DNA of 64,000 nt from assembly GCF_900112445.1 (NCBI RefSeq), contig NZ_FOYY01000003.1:755960-819959 (forward strand). The letters are read 5' to 3'. The position numbers were made by a program, and so were the translations under genes. Below are positions 32,565 through 41,530 of this stretch, in pieces. Numbering within the stretch: position 1 is the first letter of the stretch; every line of letters starts with the position of its first letter. The notes under the pieces were generated by a model. It searched no databases. It saw only the letters and a program-made list of their open reading frames with translations, and was not told the DNA's origin. This DNA is from Thiomicrospira sp. ALE5 (GTDB taxonomy: Bacteria; Pseudomonadota; Gammaproteobacteria; Thiomicrospirales; Thiomicrospiraceae).

Positions 32565-32768
32565 TTAGAGGTTGTGTGTTGGATTGTTCAGCTTCATTCG
32601 GGACGCAGTGCGTCTCGAATTGGAAAGGCCTGATGCAAACTGCACAATATGCTGCCCTATTTGCCAATCGGTTTGCAACTGAATCGTATCCACCGCGCGA
32701 TAGGCTTGATTTCTGGCGTGTTGAATCAGCGTTTTTAGCTGATGGATTAAGGGGTTGATGGTCAACAT
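32565..32768 (-). pseudogene. Decayed DUF1016 (YhcG-type PDDEXK) gene remnant
   Basis: From the ATG at 32768 the frame reads INPLIHQLKTLIQHARNQAY then RAVDTIQLQTDWQIGQHIV, the N-terminal signature of DUF1016/YhcG proteins. It then switches frame and jumps to a later conserved segment, QAFPIRDALRPE-stop-S-stop-T. In intact members this segment reads FPxxxALRxELSWTHY, so the Leu and Trp codons are now stops. The gene has thus lost an internal segment, most of its 3' part and its frame. Such nucleases often sit inside type I restriction operons. Confidence 0.7.
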
Positions 32769-32781
32769 GGCGCGCTCTATA

Positions 32782-35088
32782 TTAATAGTACAGCTGGTGC
32801 TGGAGTTGTTTAAAGGCATCAAGCAGGTGTGTGGCTTTGCCGCCGAACGCGATTGAGGCATCTTTGGTGGTACCAAGTCCTGAGAGTTCGATGAGCGTTG
32901 GGATGCGATCACGCGATAGTTCAGTGACCCCAGTTTGCTCGTAACGGTCGAGGACATAATGCAGGAAATCTTGGGCTTTTTGTTGTTGGTATTGGGCAAA
33001 GAAATCGGAATTGTTGCGCACTTTTTCCGCGCGCGCTTTTCGGGTTGCCATAGGTTGTTCAAACGCTAAAAAGGCGAGAAGGTCAAACATATCGCAGGCT
33101 TCGGCTTCGAACATGCGGCGTAGTGTTGCGAGTTGTTCTTTATCAAATCCGGCATGAATCAGTTTTTGCAGCAGCTGGTCGCGTTGATCCGGGTCTGACC
33201 AAATTTCACGTAATTCATCGACGTTTTTAAACAGGCCTGGTAGTTGTTGAATCAAACGTTCTACAAATTCTTGTATCGTTAGCGGTTTGCCGTGTTCGTC
33301 AATATAGCGGGTTTCAATATCAATCACTTTGATTTCGCGGTATTGACCCAGCTTGATTTTTAAGCGTGTTTTAGGTGGTTCAGTGGAGCCTCCAGTTGGC
33401 GATTCCGGCTTTTCAGGCGGTTGACCATAAGGCGGCTGGGGTTCTTTTATGCCGCCACCAACTGGCGGTTCGGGTTCGCCATCCCAATCATCATCGTAAA
33501 ACTTATTAGTCGCGCCACGAAAATCAATAATGGTGAAGTAGTCTTTGCCATCAAACACGCGCGTACCTCGCCCGACAATTTGTTTGAATTCGACCATTGA
33601 GCCAACGGTGCGATCCAATACCACATTGCGTACATTACGCGCATCCACACCGGTAGTGAGCATTTGCGATGAGGTTAAGATGGTGGGGATGTCTTTATCA
33701 TTATCTTGAAACTTCTCCAGCAATTCGCGGCCTATTTTGCCTTCGTCGCTGGTCACCCGCACACAATAGTGCGGGTCTTTAATCTGTTTGTGTTTGTTGA
33801 TCATATCGCGCATAGTCAGCGCGTGATTTTGGTTTTCGCAAAAGACGATGGTTTTATCCATTGGATTGATGTTTTCGAGAATTGATTTAGCTACCAGCTC
33901 GGTGCGATCATCAACCACAATTTTACGGTCATAGTCTTCGACTTGATAAATGTCTTGTTCAGATTCGCCTTCGATGATTTGATCATCTTTGGTGAGCACC
34001 AATTCATCTAAATTAGTACGAATGCGTTTAACGCGATAGGGGGTTAAAAAACCGTCGTTAATCCCATCTTTCAGTGAATATTCAAATACCGGTTGGCCGA
34101 AATAATCATAAGTATCGACGTTATCGGTGCGTTTGGGGGTCGCGGTTAAGCCTAGATGCACGGCACTGCTAAAGTGATCTAAAATCGCACGCCATGATCC
34201 AGCTTCATTCGCTGCGCCACGGTGACATTCATCAATCATCACGAAATCGAAAAAATCTTGCGAATAGGCTTGGTAATAGCCATCAATATTTTCTTTTTCA
34301 GCAATCGCCTGGTAAATCGCAAAGAAGATATGCGCATTGGTGGGCACCACGCCATGACGCTTGCGCACCTCTTCGCCATTGATTTTTACCAGGTCTTTTT
34401 CATAGGGGTTAAAGGTGTTGATTGCTTGATCAGCGAGAATATTGCGGTCAGCCAGAAACAGTATCCTTGGGCGACGTGCGCCAAACTGATCACGATTCCA
34501 ACGAGCCTGAAACAGTTTGTGGACGATTTGAAACGCAATAAAAGTTTTTCCGGTTCCGGTCGCCAAGGTTAATAAGATTCGCTGTGCGCCCTGCCCAACG
34601 GCATCAGTCGCCGCATGAACAGCCAACTCTTGATAATAGCGTGGTTGCATCGCACCTTCTAAATGGAAAGGCACATTGCGCAATTGTTGGCCAATGTCGG
34701 AATTTATGCCAGCATAACGCTGTTCGAGTTGCTCGGGCGTGGGGTAAAACTCAATGTACTCGCCTTGCCCCGTATCTAAATCAAATTCATAGGTTTGCTT
34801 GCCATTACTGGCATAGACAAAACGCACCTTGAGTTTTTTGGCGTAATCTATCGCCTGCTGCAAACCTTTGGTGGGGTGTTCAGCTTCTTTTTTGGCTTCA
34901 ATAATCGCTAGGTAGCGATTGTCTTTATGCAGCAAATAATCAACAAAACACCGCCGACCACGAACATTACCAGCCATTTTTCGGCCATCGGTGAAATAGT
35001 GTTCACGGATAATTTGACTTGGATGCCAGCCCGCTGCGTTTAAGGCGGGATCAATGTAATTGGCGCGAGTATCGGCTTCGGATTGCAT
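32782..35088 (-). CDS. hsdR: Type I restriction endonuclease subunit HsdR
   Basis: 768 residues. An N-terminal nuclease domain has a LAIIEAKKEAEHP segment (PD-ExK type: the Glu and Lys of ExK are visible). A superfamily 2 helicase follows: LTLATGTGKTFIAFQIV (Walker A), IDECHRGAANEAG (DExH-like), LGLTATPKR and QIVGRGTRVFDG. The C-terminal part is typical of EcoEI-like R subunits. A Pro/Gly-rich linker (about residues 530-565) separates motor and tail. It is slightly short but appears complete. Confidence 0.92.
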   Translation of the reverse strand: MQSEADTRANYIDPALNAAGWHPSQIIREHYFTDGRKMAGNVRGRRCFVDYLLHKDNRYLAIIEAKKEAEHPTKGLQQAIDYAKKLKVRFVYASNGKQTYEFDLDTGQGEYIEFYPTPEQLEQRYAGINSDIGQQLRNVPFHLEGAMQPRYYQELAVHAATDAVGQGAQRILLTLATGTGKTFIAFQIVHKLFQARWNRDQFGARRPRILFLADRNILADQAINTFNPYEKDLVKINGEEVRKRHGVVPTNAHIFFAIYQAIAEKENIDGYYQAYSQDFFDFVMIDECHRGAANEAGSWRAILDHFSSAVHLGLTATPKRTDNVDTYDYFGQPVFEYSLKDGINDGFLTPYRVKRIRTNLDELVLTKDDQIIEGESEQDIYQVEDYDRKIVVDDRTELVAKSILENINPMDKTIVFCENQNHALTMRDMINKHKQIKDPHYCVRVTSDEGKIGRELLEKFQDNDKDIPTILTSSQMLTTGVDARNVRNVVLDRTVGSMVEFKQIVGRGTRVFDGKDYFTIIDFRGATNKFYDDDWDGEPEPPVGGGIKEPQPPYGQPPEKPESPTGGSTEPPKTRLKIKLGQYREIKVIDIETRYIDEHGKPLTIQEFVERLIQQLPGLFKNVDELREIWSDPDQRDQLLQKLIHAGFDKEQLATLRRMFEAEACDMFDLLAFLAFEQPMATRKARAEKVRNNSDFFAQYQQQKAQDFLHYVLDRYEQTGVTELSRDRIPTLIELSGLGTTKDASIAFGGKATHLLDAFKQLQHQLYY

Positions 35089-35175
35089 GAGTTACTCAAT
35101 AATCTAATAAACGATTAAGTAGTTTAACCAAGCCTTGTTATATCAGCAAGGTTCGTTAATTAATCATTGCTTCAC

Positions 35176-36705
35176 TCACTCAAACTCGCTCGCGACCAGA
35201 GCCGATACCCAGCCCAATGGGGTGGCTAAATGACCAGCCCAAACACCTAAGACAATAATCATTACCGTAGTCACCAATGGCGGCACTAACAAGAGTAAGT
35301 GGGTTTCAAAACGCTGACTCAGCACCTGACGATGCGGCCATTGGGTTGGTGGCGGTAAAAACCAAGCGCGATAGATCGTCGGTAAAAAGTAAGCGGCATT
35401 GAGTAAGCTGGAAATAACTAATACGCCAATCACCCAATAAAAACCACTTTCCCACGCACCCAAGCCCAAATACCATTTGGTAATAAATCCGGCCAAAGGC
35501 GGCAAACCAATCATGCCCAGTGCCCCTATCGTAAAGGCTAGCGTGGTCAATGGCATGACTCGGCCAACCCCATTGAGCTCCTTAATCTTGTGCACCCCTA
35601 GGGTTTCGGCATAATTACCGGCGGCCATAAACAGCGTAATTTTCATAAATCCTTGATGCACTATATGAATTAACCCGCCGATAGCGCCAATTGGTCCTGC
35701 CAGCGCCAAACCAAGCGCCACATAGGACACTTGGCTAACCGTTGAAAAAGCCAAGCGCTTTTTAATATCCTGCTGAAATAATGCGCGCACCGACCCATAG
35801 ACAATGGTAAAGCTGGCCATGCCCAACAACACCCAATGCAAATACAAATCACTAAACACATAAATGCCGTAGATTTCATAGACAAAGCGCGCTAGGCCAA
35901 ACGCACCGGCTTTAACCACGGCGACAGCGTGCAACAAGGAACTCACTGGCGCAGGTGCCACCATCGCTGTGGGTAACCAACCATGAAATGGAAATAACGC
36001 GGCCTTCACACCCAAACCGGCAATAAACACTAATCCTAAGCCAAACAATATTGGCGCCATATCTGGATTAGCCGCCCAATAGTCATTTAAATAACCGCCC
36101 ACCACAAACGCCTGCGTACCCACTAAAAGGTGCAGGCCAATCGCGGCGGTAAGCAACACCAAGCCCCCGCCCAAGGTGTAGAGCAAATAAACTCGACCGG
36201 CCTGCAAGGCTTTTTCGGTGCCACGATGGACCACCAGCGGCCAGGTTGCTAAAGTCAGCAATTCATAAAAAATAATAAAGGTGAATAGGTTACCGGCCAT
36301 GGCCACACCGGTGGTGGCACTGACACAGAGGTTAAAAAATCCAAAAAAGCGCGCGCGATTTACGCCCCCCTCTAAATAACCTATGGCATAAAGGGTGGTA
36401 AGCAACCATAAAAACACTGACAACACCAAAAATAGCATGGCCAAGCCATCTATTTTGAGCAGAATTGTCAAGCCGGGCACAAGCGTCCAGCCAAACTCAT
36501 AGGTGTGTCCTTGCAACAAACTGGGCATTAACGCCAACACTAACACCAGCTTAATGAGTGCCGCAGCGATGTTAACACTTGAACGCAACCAAACACGCTC
36601 TTCGGCAATTAAAAACACCAATAACGCCACACCAAATGACAAGCCCATAATGACCAACGGCCAAAATGAATAAGCCGTCGTCCAGCTAATTAGTTGTTCG
36701 ATCAT
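35176..36705 (-). CDS. Mrp-type Na+/H+ antiporter subunit D-like (proton-translocating, NuoM/N-like)
   Basis: About 509 residues from the ATG at 36705, which overlaps the preceding stop (ATGA) and has a GGGGGGCGACC leader; a longer frame reaches 36792. Around fourteen helices are predicted. The MrpD/NuoM proton-channel core is visible: FIIFYELLTLATWPLVVHRG, FPFHGWLPTAMVAPAPVSSLLHAVAVVKAG and KKRLAFSTVSQ. It is one of two D-like subunits in this operon, the last gene of the E-F-G-B-C-D-D order. Confidence 0.85.
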   Translation of the reverse strand: MIEQLISWTTAYSFWPLVIMGLSFGVALLVFLIAEERVWLRSSVNIAAALIKLVLVLALMPSLLQGHTYEFGWTLVPGLTILLKIDGLAMLFLVLSVFLWLLTTLYAIGYLEGGVNRARFFGFFNLCVSATTGVAMAGNLFTFIIFYELLTLATWPLVVHRGTEKALQAGRVYLLYTLGGGLVLLTAAIGLHLLVGTQAFVVGGYLNDYWAANPDMAPILFGLGLVFIAGLGVKAALFPFHGWLPTAMVAPAPVSSLLHAVAVVKAGAFGLARFVYEIYGIYVFSDLYLHWVLLGMASFTIVYGSVRALFQQDIKKRLAFSTVSQVSYVALGLALAGPIGAIGGLIHIVHQGFMKITLFMAAGNYAETLGVHKIKELNGVGRVMPLTTLAFTIGALGMIGLPPLAGFITKWYLGLGAWESGFYWVIGVLVISSLLNAAYFLPTIYRAWFLPPPTQWPHRQVLSQRFETHLLLLVPPLVTTVMIIVLGVWAGHLATPLGWVSALVASEFE

Positions 36706-38177
36706 AAGGTCGCCCCCCATGGATAAAGCGGAAACAAGGCTAATACCCATACGCTTAACACGAGGATGAAAGGCACAGCCAGTAATGGCCAAGCTAATTG
36801 GCGCTCACTGATACACTCTGCCGGACGGCCATCGGACTGCTTGGGTGCATACTGACACAGCAAACGCTGCTCAAACGCAGGTTGCAATAAACGCCCCATA
36901 TAGGCCAGCGTAAATACCCCACCTAATATCAAAGGTGCGAGCAACCAAAACTGACCTAAGGCCACACTTGATTCAATTAACCACCACTTACCGATAAAAC
37001 CCAATGTTAAAGGCAGGCCTGCTAAGGCTACCGAGCCCAAGCCCAGTGTCCACAAGGTTAAAGGGGAGTTACACAAAACAGCGAGTTGATCTTTTAATTG
37101 ATAACTGTGCGTCAGCAAAATTAAATTGCCCGCGACTAAAAATAAACCCGCCTTGGTTAAGGCATGGGCCGCAATTAACCAAAATAACAGTAAACTCGGG
37201 TTAAATTGCTCCGAAACGGTCAATATGGATTGCGGATTAAATAGGATGGCCAAGCCAATAAGCAGATAACCGATTTGTGCCACCGTTGACCAAGCGATTA
37301 ACTCTTTAAGCAACGGCGTTTTCCAGGCACGCCAAGAACCCCAAAAAATAGCCATCGTACCCAATAGCGCTAACAGCATAGCGATCAGTTCATTACTGAG
37401 CGCGGCAAAAGGTCCCACGCCAAATCGCCACATTAAATAAAACGACGCCTTAATGACCAACGCCGACAACAAGGCACTCGCTGCCGTCGGTGCACGACCA
37501 TGTGCCAGCGGCAACCAGCCGTGTAACGGCCAAGCCGCTGTTTTGGCCAGCAGGCCTAATAACATGATGCTCCAGGCCAAATGCGTAACCCAGTTATGCT
37601 CAACCACTTCAGCCAAGCCAATGAGATCTAAACGCCCATATTGGCCATAGATCAACGCGACGCCCAATAGAAAAAACATCGAACCGGTTAAGCTAATTAT
37701 CAAATAGCGCATCGCAGCGGCAGCAGCACCCGCTTTGGTCGATAGCGCCACCAGCGCCACCGCCACTAAACCTAGAAGCTCGATCGTAACGTAAATATTA
37801 AATAAATCACTTGAAAGAAGCAGCGCATTCATTGCGCCCCAGCCACCTAGCCACAGCCCCCAAAAATGATCTGAGGTCTCAGTATCAAACCAAGCATAAG
37901 CCATAATGGCTAAGCTCACCAGCCCCACTAGTAACAGCATCAAATGGGCTAAATCATCTAAATACCAAGCTATCGCTAATGGTCGCTCCCAGCCACCTAA
38001 GGTCCATAATCCTTGATACTGGCCCACGCCCCATGCATCGATACTCAGTAACACCAACATTACGAGCATTCCTAGCCCAGTGGCAAGCGTTATCCAACGT
38101 CCTTGTTGGCGAAATAAGGCTGCAAACCCACCTGCAATCAGCGGCAATAACACTAAACCGGGCAGTAAGACCGTCAT
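36702..38177 (-). CDS. Mrp-type antiporter subunit D-like, second copy
   Basis: 491 residues with about fourteen helices. The core proton-channel features are NIYVTIELLGLVAVALVAL, AWPLHGWLPLAHGRAPTAAS and LLKELIAWSTVAQIGYLLIG. It is more diverged than the neighbouring copy. It overlaps mnhC upstream and the other D-like gene downstream by four bases each. With two D-like proteins and no separate N-terminal MrpA, the complex probably carries two antiporter channels of this type. Confidence 0.85.
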   Translation of the reverse strand: MTVLLPGLVLLPLIAGGFAALFRQQGRWITLATGLGMLVMLVLLSIDAWGVGQYQGLWTLGGWERPLAIAWYLDDLAHLMLLLVGLVSLAIMAYAWFDTETSDHFWGLWLGGWGAMNALLLSSDLFNIYVTIELLGLVAVALVALSTKAGAAAAAMRYLIISLTGSMFFLLGVALIYGQYGRLDLIGLAEVVEHNWVTHLAWSIMLLGLLAKTAAWPLHGWLPLAHGRAPTAASALLSALVIKASFYLMWRFGVGPFAALSNELIAMLLALLGTMAIFWGSWRAWKTPLLKELIAWSTVAQIGYLLIGLAILFNPQSILTVSEQFNPSLLLFWLIAAHALTKAGLFLVAGNLILLTHSYQLKDQLAVLCNSPLTLWTLGLGSVALAGLPLTLGFIGKWWLIESSVALGQFWLLAPLILGGVFTLAYMGRLLQPAFEQRLLCQYAPKQSDGRPAECISERQLAWPLLAVPFILVLSVWVLALFPLYPWGATL

Positions 38178-38476
38178 TGCGAATCCTCCAGCGTAGCTTG
38201 ATGTTGCTCGGATTCCTTGGCGACGCGTTTCATCAGCGCCAGTGCAAGCGCCATAGCACTGATGGCTACCACAATCCCGGTTAATACTAAGGCGTGGGGT
38301 ACCGCATCGGCCGGTTCTGCTCGTGCCGCAAAGGCTAAAAACAGCATAAACGCCGCCGAGCCCATAATGTTGACGCCAAGGATTTTGTGCAATAGATGCT
38401 CACGCATTACCACGCCCCATAAACCCAAACAAAACAGTACTGAGCCGGTTATTAAATAGATGGCGATTTCATTCAT
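38174..38476 (-). CDS. mnhC: Mrp antiporter subunit C (NuoK-like)
   Basis: About 100 residues from the ATG at 38476, which overlaps the preceding stop (ATGAATGA). Three helices, with the NuoK/MrpC features GVVMREHLLHKILGVNIM and ADAVPHALVLTGIVVAISA. It sits in the antiporter operon between the fused B subunit and the first D-like subunit. Confidence 0.87.
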   Translation of the reverse strand: MNEIAIYLITGSVLFCLGLWGVVMREHLLHKILGVNIMGSAAFMLFLAFAARAEPADAVPHALVLTGIVVAISAMALALALMKRVAKESEQHQATLEDSQ

Positions 38477-39395
38477 AACGACGTCCCTCACCGGTAAACA
38501 GCGCCGCCAAAATAAGCGCTATAGAAAAGGTGGCGGCTATTTCAATTGCCAAAATCAAGGCACCTGCATAGGCTGGGGCATAGCCCATAAACCCATACCC
38601 CAAAAGCAGGCCTGCTAAGCCAACTACAAAAAAAGCCAACAAGCCGCCAAGCCATAACAATTTAACCGCCCAGTGATGAATAAACCGGCGAATAACGGCA
38701 GGATTGGCCTGACCGAGTTGCGCCTGTTGAACAATAAACGCCAGAATAAATGCCGTGGCAAGCAAGGCCCCAGCCTGAAATGCGCCCCCCGGTGCATAGG
38801 CACCCTGCCAAAGAACATATCCAGCAACAAGTGCCAGTAATGGCACCATTAAACGGCTGAAATACACCAGTACCAATCCTTGCAATCTCACCCCGTGCCA
38901 AGCTAGGTTAGGTCCCAGTGCACGCTGTGCTGCCCACGCCCACATGAGTATGGCCAATTCTAAGGCCGTATCCCAAGCGCGATAGTTCAGCAGAACCGCC
39001 GTAACGGGGTGCTCCACACCGGATTGCGTAATATTGTTCATGACCAAATCGGATAAACCTGGCGCGGGCTGCACCAAGCTTAACAAACTGACTCCTAACG
39101 CCCCGCCAAGCAGCACCGGAATAATCAAACTGATCCTTGCCATAGCGGTGGCTTTAGCCGCGTGAGTAAGATGCAACTGACTTAGGGTGGCCAATAACAA
39201 CGCACCGGCTAGACCGGCACCTATTGCCACCTCGGCCAAGGCCGTATCAGGCGCATATAACCTGACCCAAACTAAGGATAGCAATAGGCCAAACACGATA
39301 AACATCACCACCGACTCCGCCAAATTTGACGTATAGAGGCAGCGTGCCGCTACTAAGACAATAGTGAGGGCAAGCAATAAATCAACGATGATCAT
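38469..39395 (-). CDS. DUF4040 (MrpA C-terminal-like) fused to Mrp subunit B
   Basis: About 308 residues from the ATG at 39395. The first 85 residues resemble the DUF4040/MbhD module (MFIVFGLLLSLVWVRLYAPD and ALAEVAIGAGLAGALLL) that forms the C-terminal part of MrpA. The second half is an MnhB domain (YFSRLMVPLLALVAGYVLW, YAPGGAFQAGALLATAF). Thus MrpA's tail is present without its antiporter-like N-terminal domain. It overlaps mnhG by 14 bases and mnhC by eight. Confidence 0.82.
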   Translation of the reverse strand: MIIVDLLLALTIVLVAARCLYTSNLAESVVMFIVFGLLLSLVWVRLYAPDTALAEVAIGAGLAGALLLATLSQLHLTHAAKATAMARISLIIPVLLGGALGVSLLSLVQPAPGLSDLVMNNITQSGVEHPVTAVLLNYRAWDTALELAILMWAWAAQRALGPNLAWHGVRLQGLVLVYFSRLMVPLLALVAGYVLWQGAYAPGGAFQAGALLATAFILAFIVQQAQLGQANPAVIRRFIHHWAVKLLWLGGLLAFFVVGLAGLLLGYGFMGYAPAYAGALILAIEIAATFSIALILAALFTGEGRRYE

Positions 39396-39696
39396 CTTGA
39401 GACTCCGAGCGGTGCAACAACTGTTTGTAGGCACGCTGACCTATCACATGGCTGACTGTCGCCGCACTGATTATCACTAACACCCAAATCAATAACAGTT
39501 TAAGCATCACCAGCAAATTAAAAAACAACAACGTCATGCCAAGCAGCACAAACCCCAACCCCAGATTATCGGCTTTAGTTAAGGCATGTAGCCGGGTAAG
39601 ATCATCAGTAAAGCGCAATAAGCCGAGGGTTCCGGCGACAAAGAACACCAAACCTATTACAACCATTAATAGCGCGACTATATCAATCAGAAACAT
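39382..39696 (-). CDS. mnhG: Mrp antiporter subunit G
   Basis: 104 residues with three helices and the MnhG pattern GLVFFVAGTLGLLRFTDDLTR followed by RLHALTKADNLGLGFVLLG. It overlaps mnhF by 14 bases. This accessory membrane subunit is needed for assembly in characterised Mrp complexes. Confidence 0.9.
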   Translation of the reverse strand: MFLIDIVALLMVVIGLVFFVAGTLGLLRFTDDLTRLHALTKADNLGLGFVLLGMTLLFFNLLVMLKLLLIWVLVIISAATVSHVIGQRAYKQLLHRSESQDDHR

Positions 39697-39985
39697 GATC
39701 CGTCTGGCTCCTATTTATGTTGCTGACCTGTTTCGGTCGTAATAACTTGGCAAAAGCAATACCACTTATGGCCGCCAGTAAGCCCAGCAACAAGGCCACA
39801 TCCAACAAAGCGTGATTATCCATAAACCATGCTAACAGCACCACTAATGCGACGCCGGTTGACCCTGCTAATTGCGCCGCTAACATTCGATCAGTAATAT
39901 GCGGCCCTTTTACAATGCGCCAGAGTCCAAGCGTGATCAGCAACATCAATAACCCAGCAGCAAACCATAGCGTAATGACAATCAT
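39683..39985 (-). CDS. mnhF: Mrp antiporter subunit F
   Basis: 100 residues with three helices. The signature RIVKGPHITDRMLAAQL is typical of MnhF/MrpF. It overlaps the mnhE stop by four bases and mnhG by 14. The Arg-Ile-Val-Lys-Gly-Pro segment confirms the family despite the small size. Confidence 0.9.
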   Translation of the reverse strand: MIVITLWFAAGLLMLLITLGLWRIVKGPHITDRMLAAQLAGSTGVALVVLLAWFMDNHALLDVALLLGLLAAISGIAFAKLLRPKQVSNINRSQTDHVSD

Positions 39986-40500
39986 AATGACTCCTGACTC
40001 GGTAACTGCAAGCCAATAAACGCGGCTAGCAAGGCCTCTAGTTGTTTTAAGTCTTGGTCAACTGACATTTCATCGTCTAGCACATGCACCCGTACATCCT
40101 GACCCGAATCCGTAACACTTAGGGTGCCCGGAAATAAGCCAACGACGCTCACCCAGACGGAACGCGCCCAGCCTGCAGGCAGTTGTAATGGATAATCAAT
40201 AAAACAACTGTTAATTTGAGGTTTACGCTGAAAAGCGCGTCGACTGACATCCAACCCACCTACCACTGAGGCGCGAAGAAACAAGCCTAGCAAAGGTAAG
40301 AAATGACGCCAATATAGACGATAAGGAAGTGTTGGCCACAGCCAATGTGCGAATATAGCCACCGCAGCTGACCATATCAAGGCAAAGCCACTGAGCTGTC
40401 CTGCCGCTAAAGCCCACCAAATCAATAACAAAAAAGCCCATATTCCCAAGATTCTTAACAACTGGGACATCCTTGTCTGATTGGCTTTAACAATCTTCAT
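39982..40500 (-). CDS. mnhE: Mrp antiporter subunit E
   Basis: About 172 residues from the ATG at 40500, behind TTGGAGGCGCC; the longer frame to 40620 would read through the end of the rlmJ spacer. Two or three N-terminal helices are followed by a cytoplasmic domain with GTLSVTDSGQDVRVHVLD, the MnhE hallmark. It is the first gene of the seven-gene antiporter operon, starting 17 bp after rlmJ, which may share its transcript. Confidence 0.87.
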   Translation of the reverse strand: MKIVKANQTRMSQLLRILGIWAFLLLIWWALAAGQLSGFALIWSAAVAIFAHWLWPTLPYRLYWRHFLPLLGLFLRASVVGGLDVSRRAFQRKPQINSCFIDYPLQLPAGWARSVWVSVVGLFPGTLSVTDSGQDVRVHVLDDEMSVDQDLKQLEALLAAFIGLQLPSQESL

Positions 40501-40517
40501 GGCGCCTCCAACTAATA

Positions 40518-41387
40518 TTACTCGGCCATTAACATATCGGCATGCCAATAACCAGTTTCTGGTGCAATAACCTGTTTGAGTGCTGCTAAATCTTGCTGCA
40601 TAGTTGCCATTAAAGTCCATGGCGGATTGACTACTATCATACCACTGGCCGTCATACCACGACCAGGGTTATCGGCTTGCCAACCCAGCTCAAACACCGC
40701 AATATTGCGAATGCCACTGGCTTTTAAATCACGCCACATTTTATCAATCCGACGTCGCTCAACCACTGGATACCAAACTAAATAGGTTCCGGTCGCAAAG
40801 CGTTTATAGGCGGCCACCAAACGTGTTACGACTTCGTCATAGTCTTGCTTAAGCTCATAGGGCGGATCGATTAAGATGACCCCGCGACGCTCTTTGGGAG
40901 GGACTTGCGCAATCAGTCCTTGAAAGCCATTTTGTTGGTAAATCTTAACCCGCCGGTCTGTTGCCGTGTGCGCTTGGAGTTGTGAAAAGGCCTGCGGATG
41001 CAACTCGTAAGCGACCAAGCGATCCATATCTCGTAAGCAAAGTTGCGCAATGGCCGGCGAACCTGGATAAAAACGTCCAGACACCTGCTGCTGTGTCTGT
41101 TGACGAGCCTGCTGTTCAAAGGCACTTACCAAGGCCAGATAATTGGTTATGCTCGGTGACCAGACCTGATTGGGTAATACCCAAAGCTGTCCAATGCCCT
41201 GTTTAAACTCTAAGGTCTTTTGAGCCTGCGCATCAGCCAAACTATAGCCACCCGATCCTGCATGGGTATCAATATAAACCAAGGGTTTATCTTTTTTAAG
41301 CATATAATCCAGCACGTTCACCAACACAAGATGCTTGAGCAAATCGGCGGCATTGCCGGCATGAAAACCATGCTGATAACTTAACAT
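40518..41387 (-). CDS. rlmJ: 23S rRNA (adenine-2030 N6)-methyltransferase RlmJ
   Basis: 289 residues, close to the family length. The diagnostic N-terminus LSYQHGFHAGNAADLLKH is complete, the SAM-binding loop is YIDTHAGSGGYSL, and the catalytic motif is LIDPPYELKQDYD. It methylates A2030 in 23S rRNA before ribosome assembly. The stop lies 17 bp before mnhE. Confidence 0.93.
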   Translation of the reverse strand: MLSYQHGFHAGNAADLLKHLVLVNVLDYMLKKDKPLVYIDTHAGSGGYSLADAQAQKTLEFKQGIGQLWVLPNQVWSPSITNYLALVSAFEQQARQQTQQQVSGRFYPGSPAIAQLCLRDMDRLVAYELHPQAFSQLQAHTATDRRVKIYQQNGFQGLIAQVPPKERRGVILIDPPYELKQDYDEVVTRLVAAYKRFATGTYLVWYPVVERRRIDKMWRDLKASGIRNIAVFELGWQADNPGRGMTASGMIVVNPPWTLMATMQQDLAALKQVIAPETGYWHADMLMAE

Positions 41388-41484
41388 TTTCCTACCCTAT
41401 CTTCTTTAAATTCCAACAAAATCAATATGTATTTCAACAAGATAAACAATTGCTTCACTTTTATTTCTTAAGTGTTACAATCCG

Positions 41485-41516
41485 TTGACATTTTTATTGC
41501 AGCTCGTTAATTGATA
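41485..41516 (+). promoter_or_regulatory. Putative promoter of the Pit phosphate permease
   Basis: A perfect -35 TTGACA at 41485-41490 is followed after about 17 bases by an AT-rich -10 region (TAATTGATATATAT). The start codon is at 41531, giving a short leader. The -10 hexamer is not perfect. Confidence 0.45.
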
Positions 41517-41530
41517 TATATGGATCATAT

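Noticed and set aside
32782-33062. Long minus-strand frame (to 33062) overlapping the hsdR 3' end as a separate gene
   Set aside because: The part inside hsdR is an out-of-frame shadow; only the portion from the ATG at 32768 matches a family (DUF1016).
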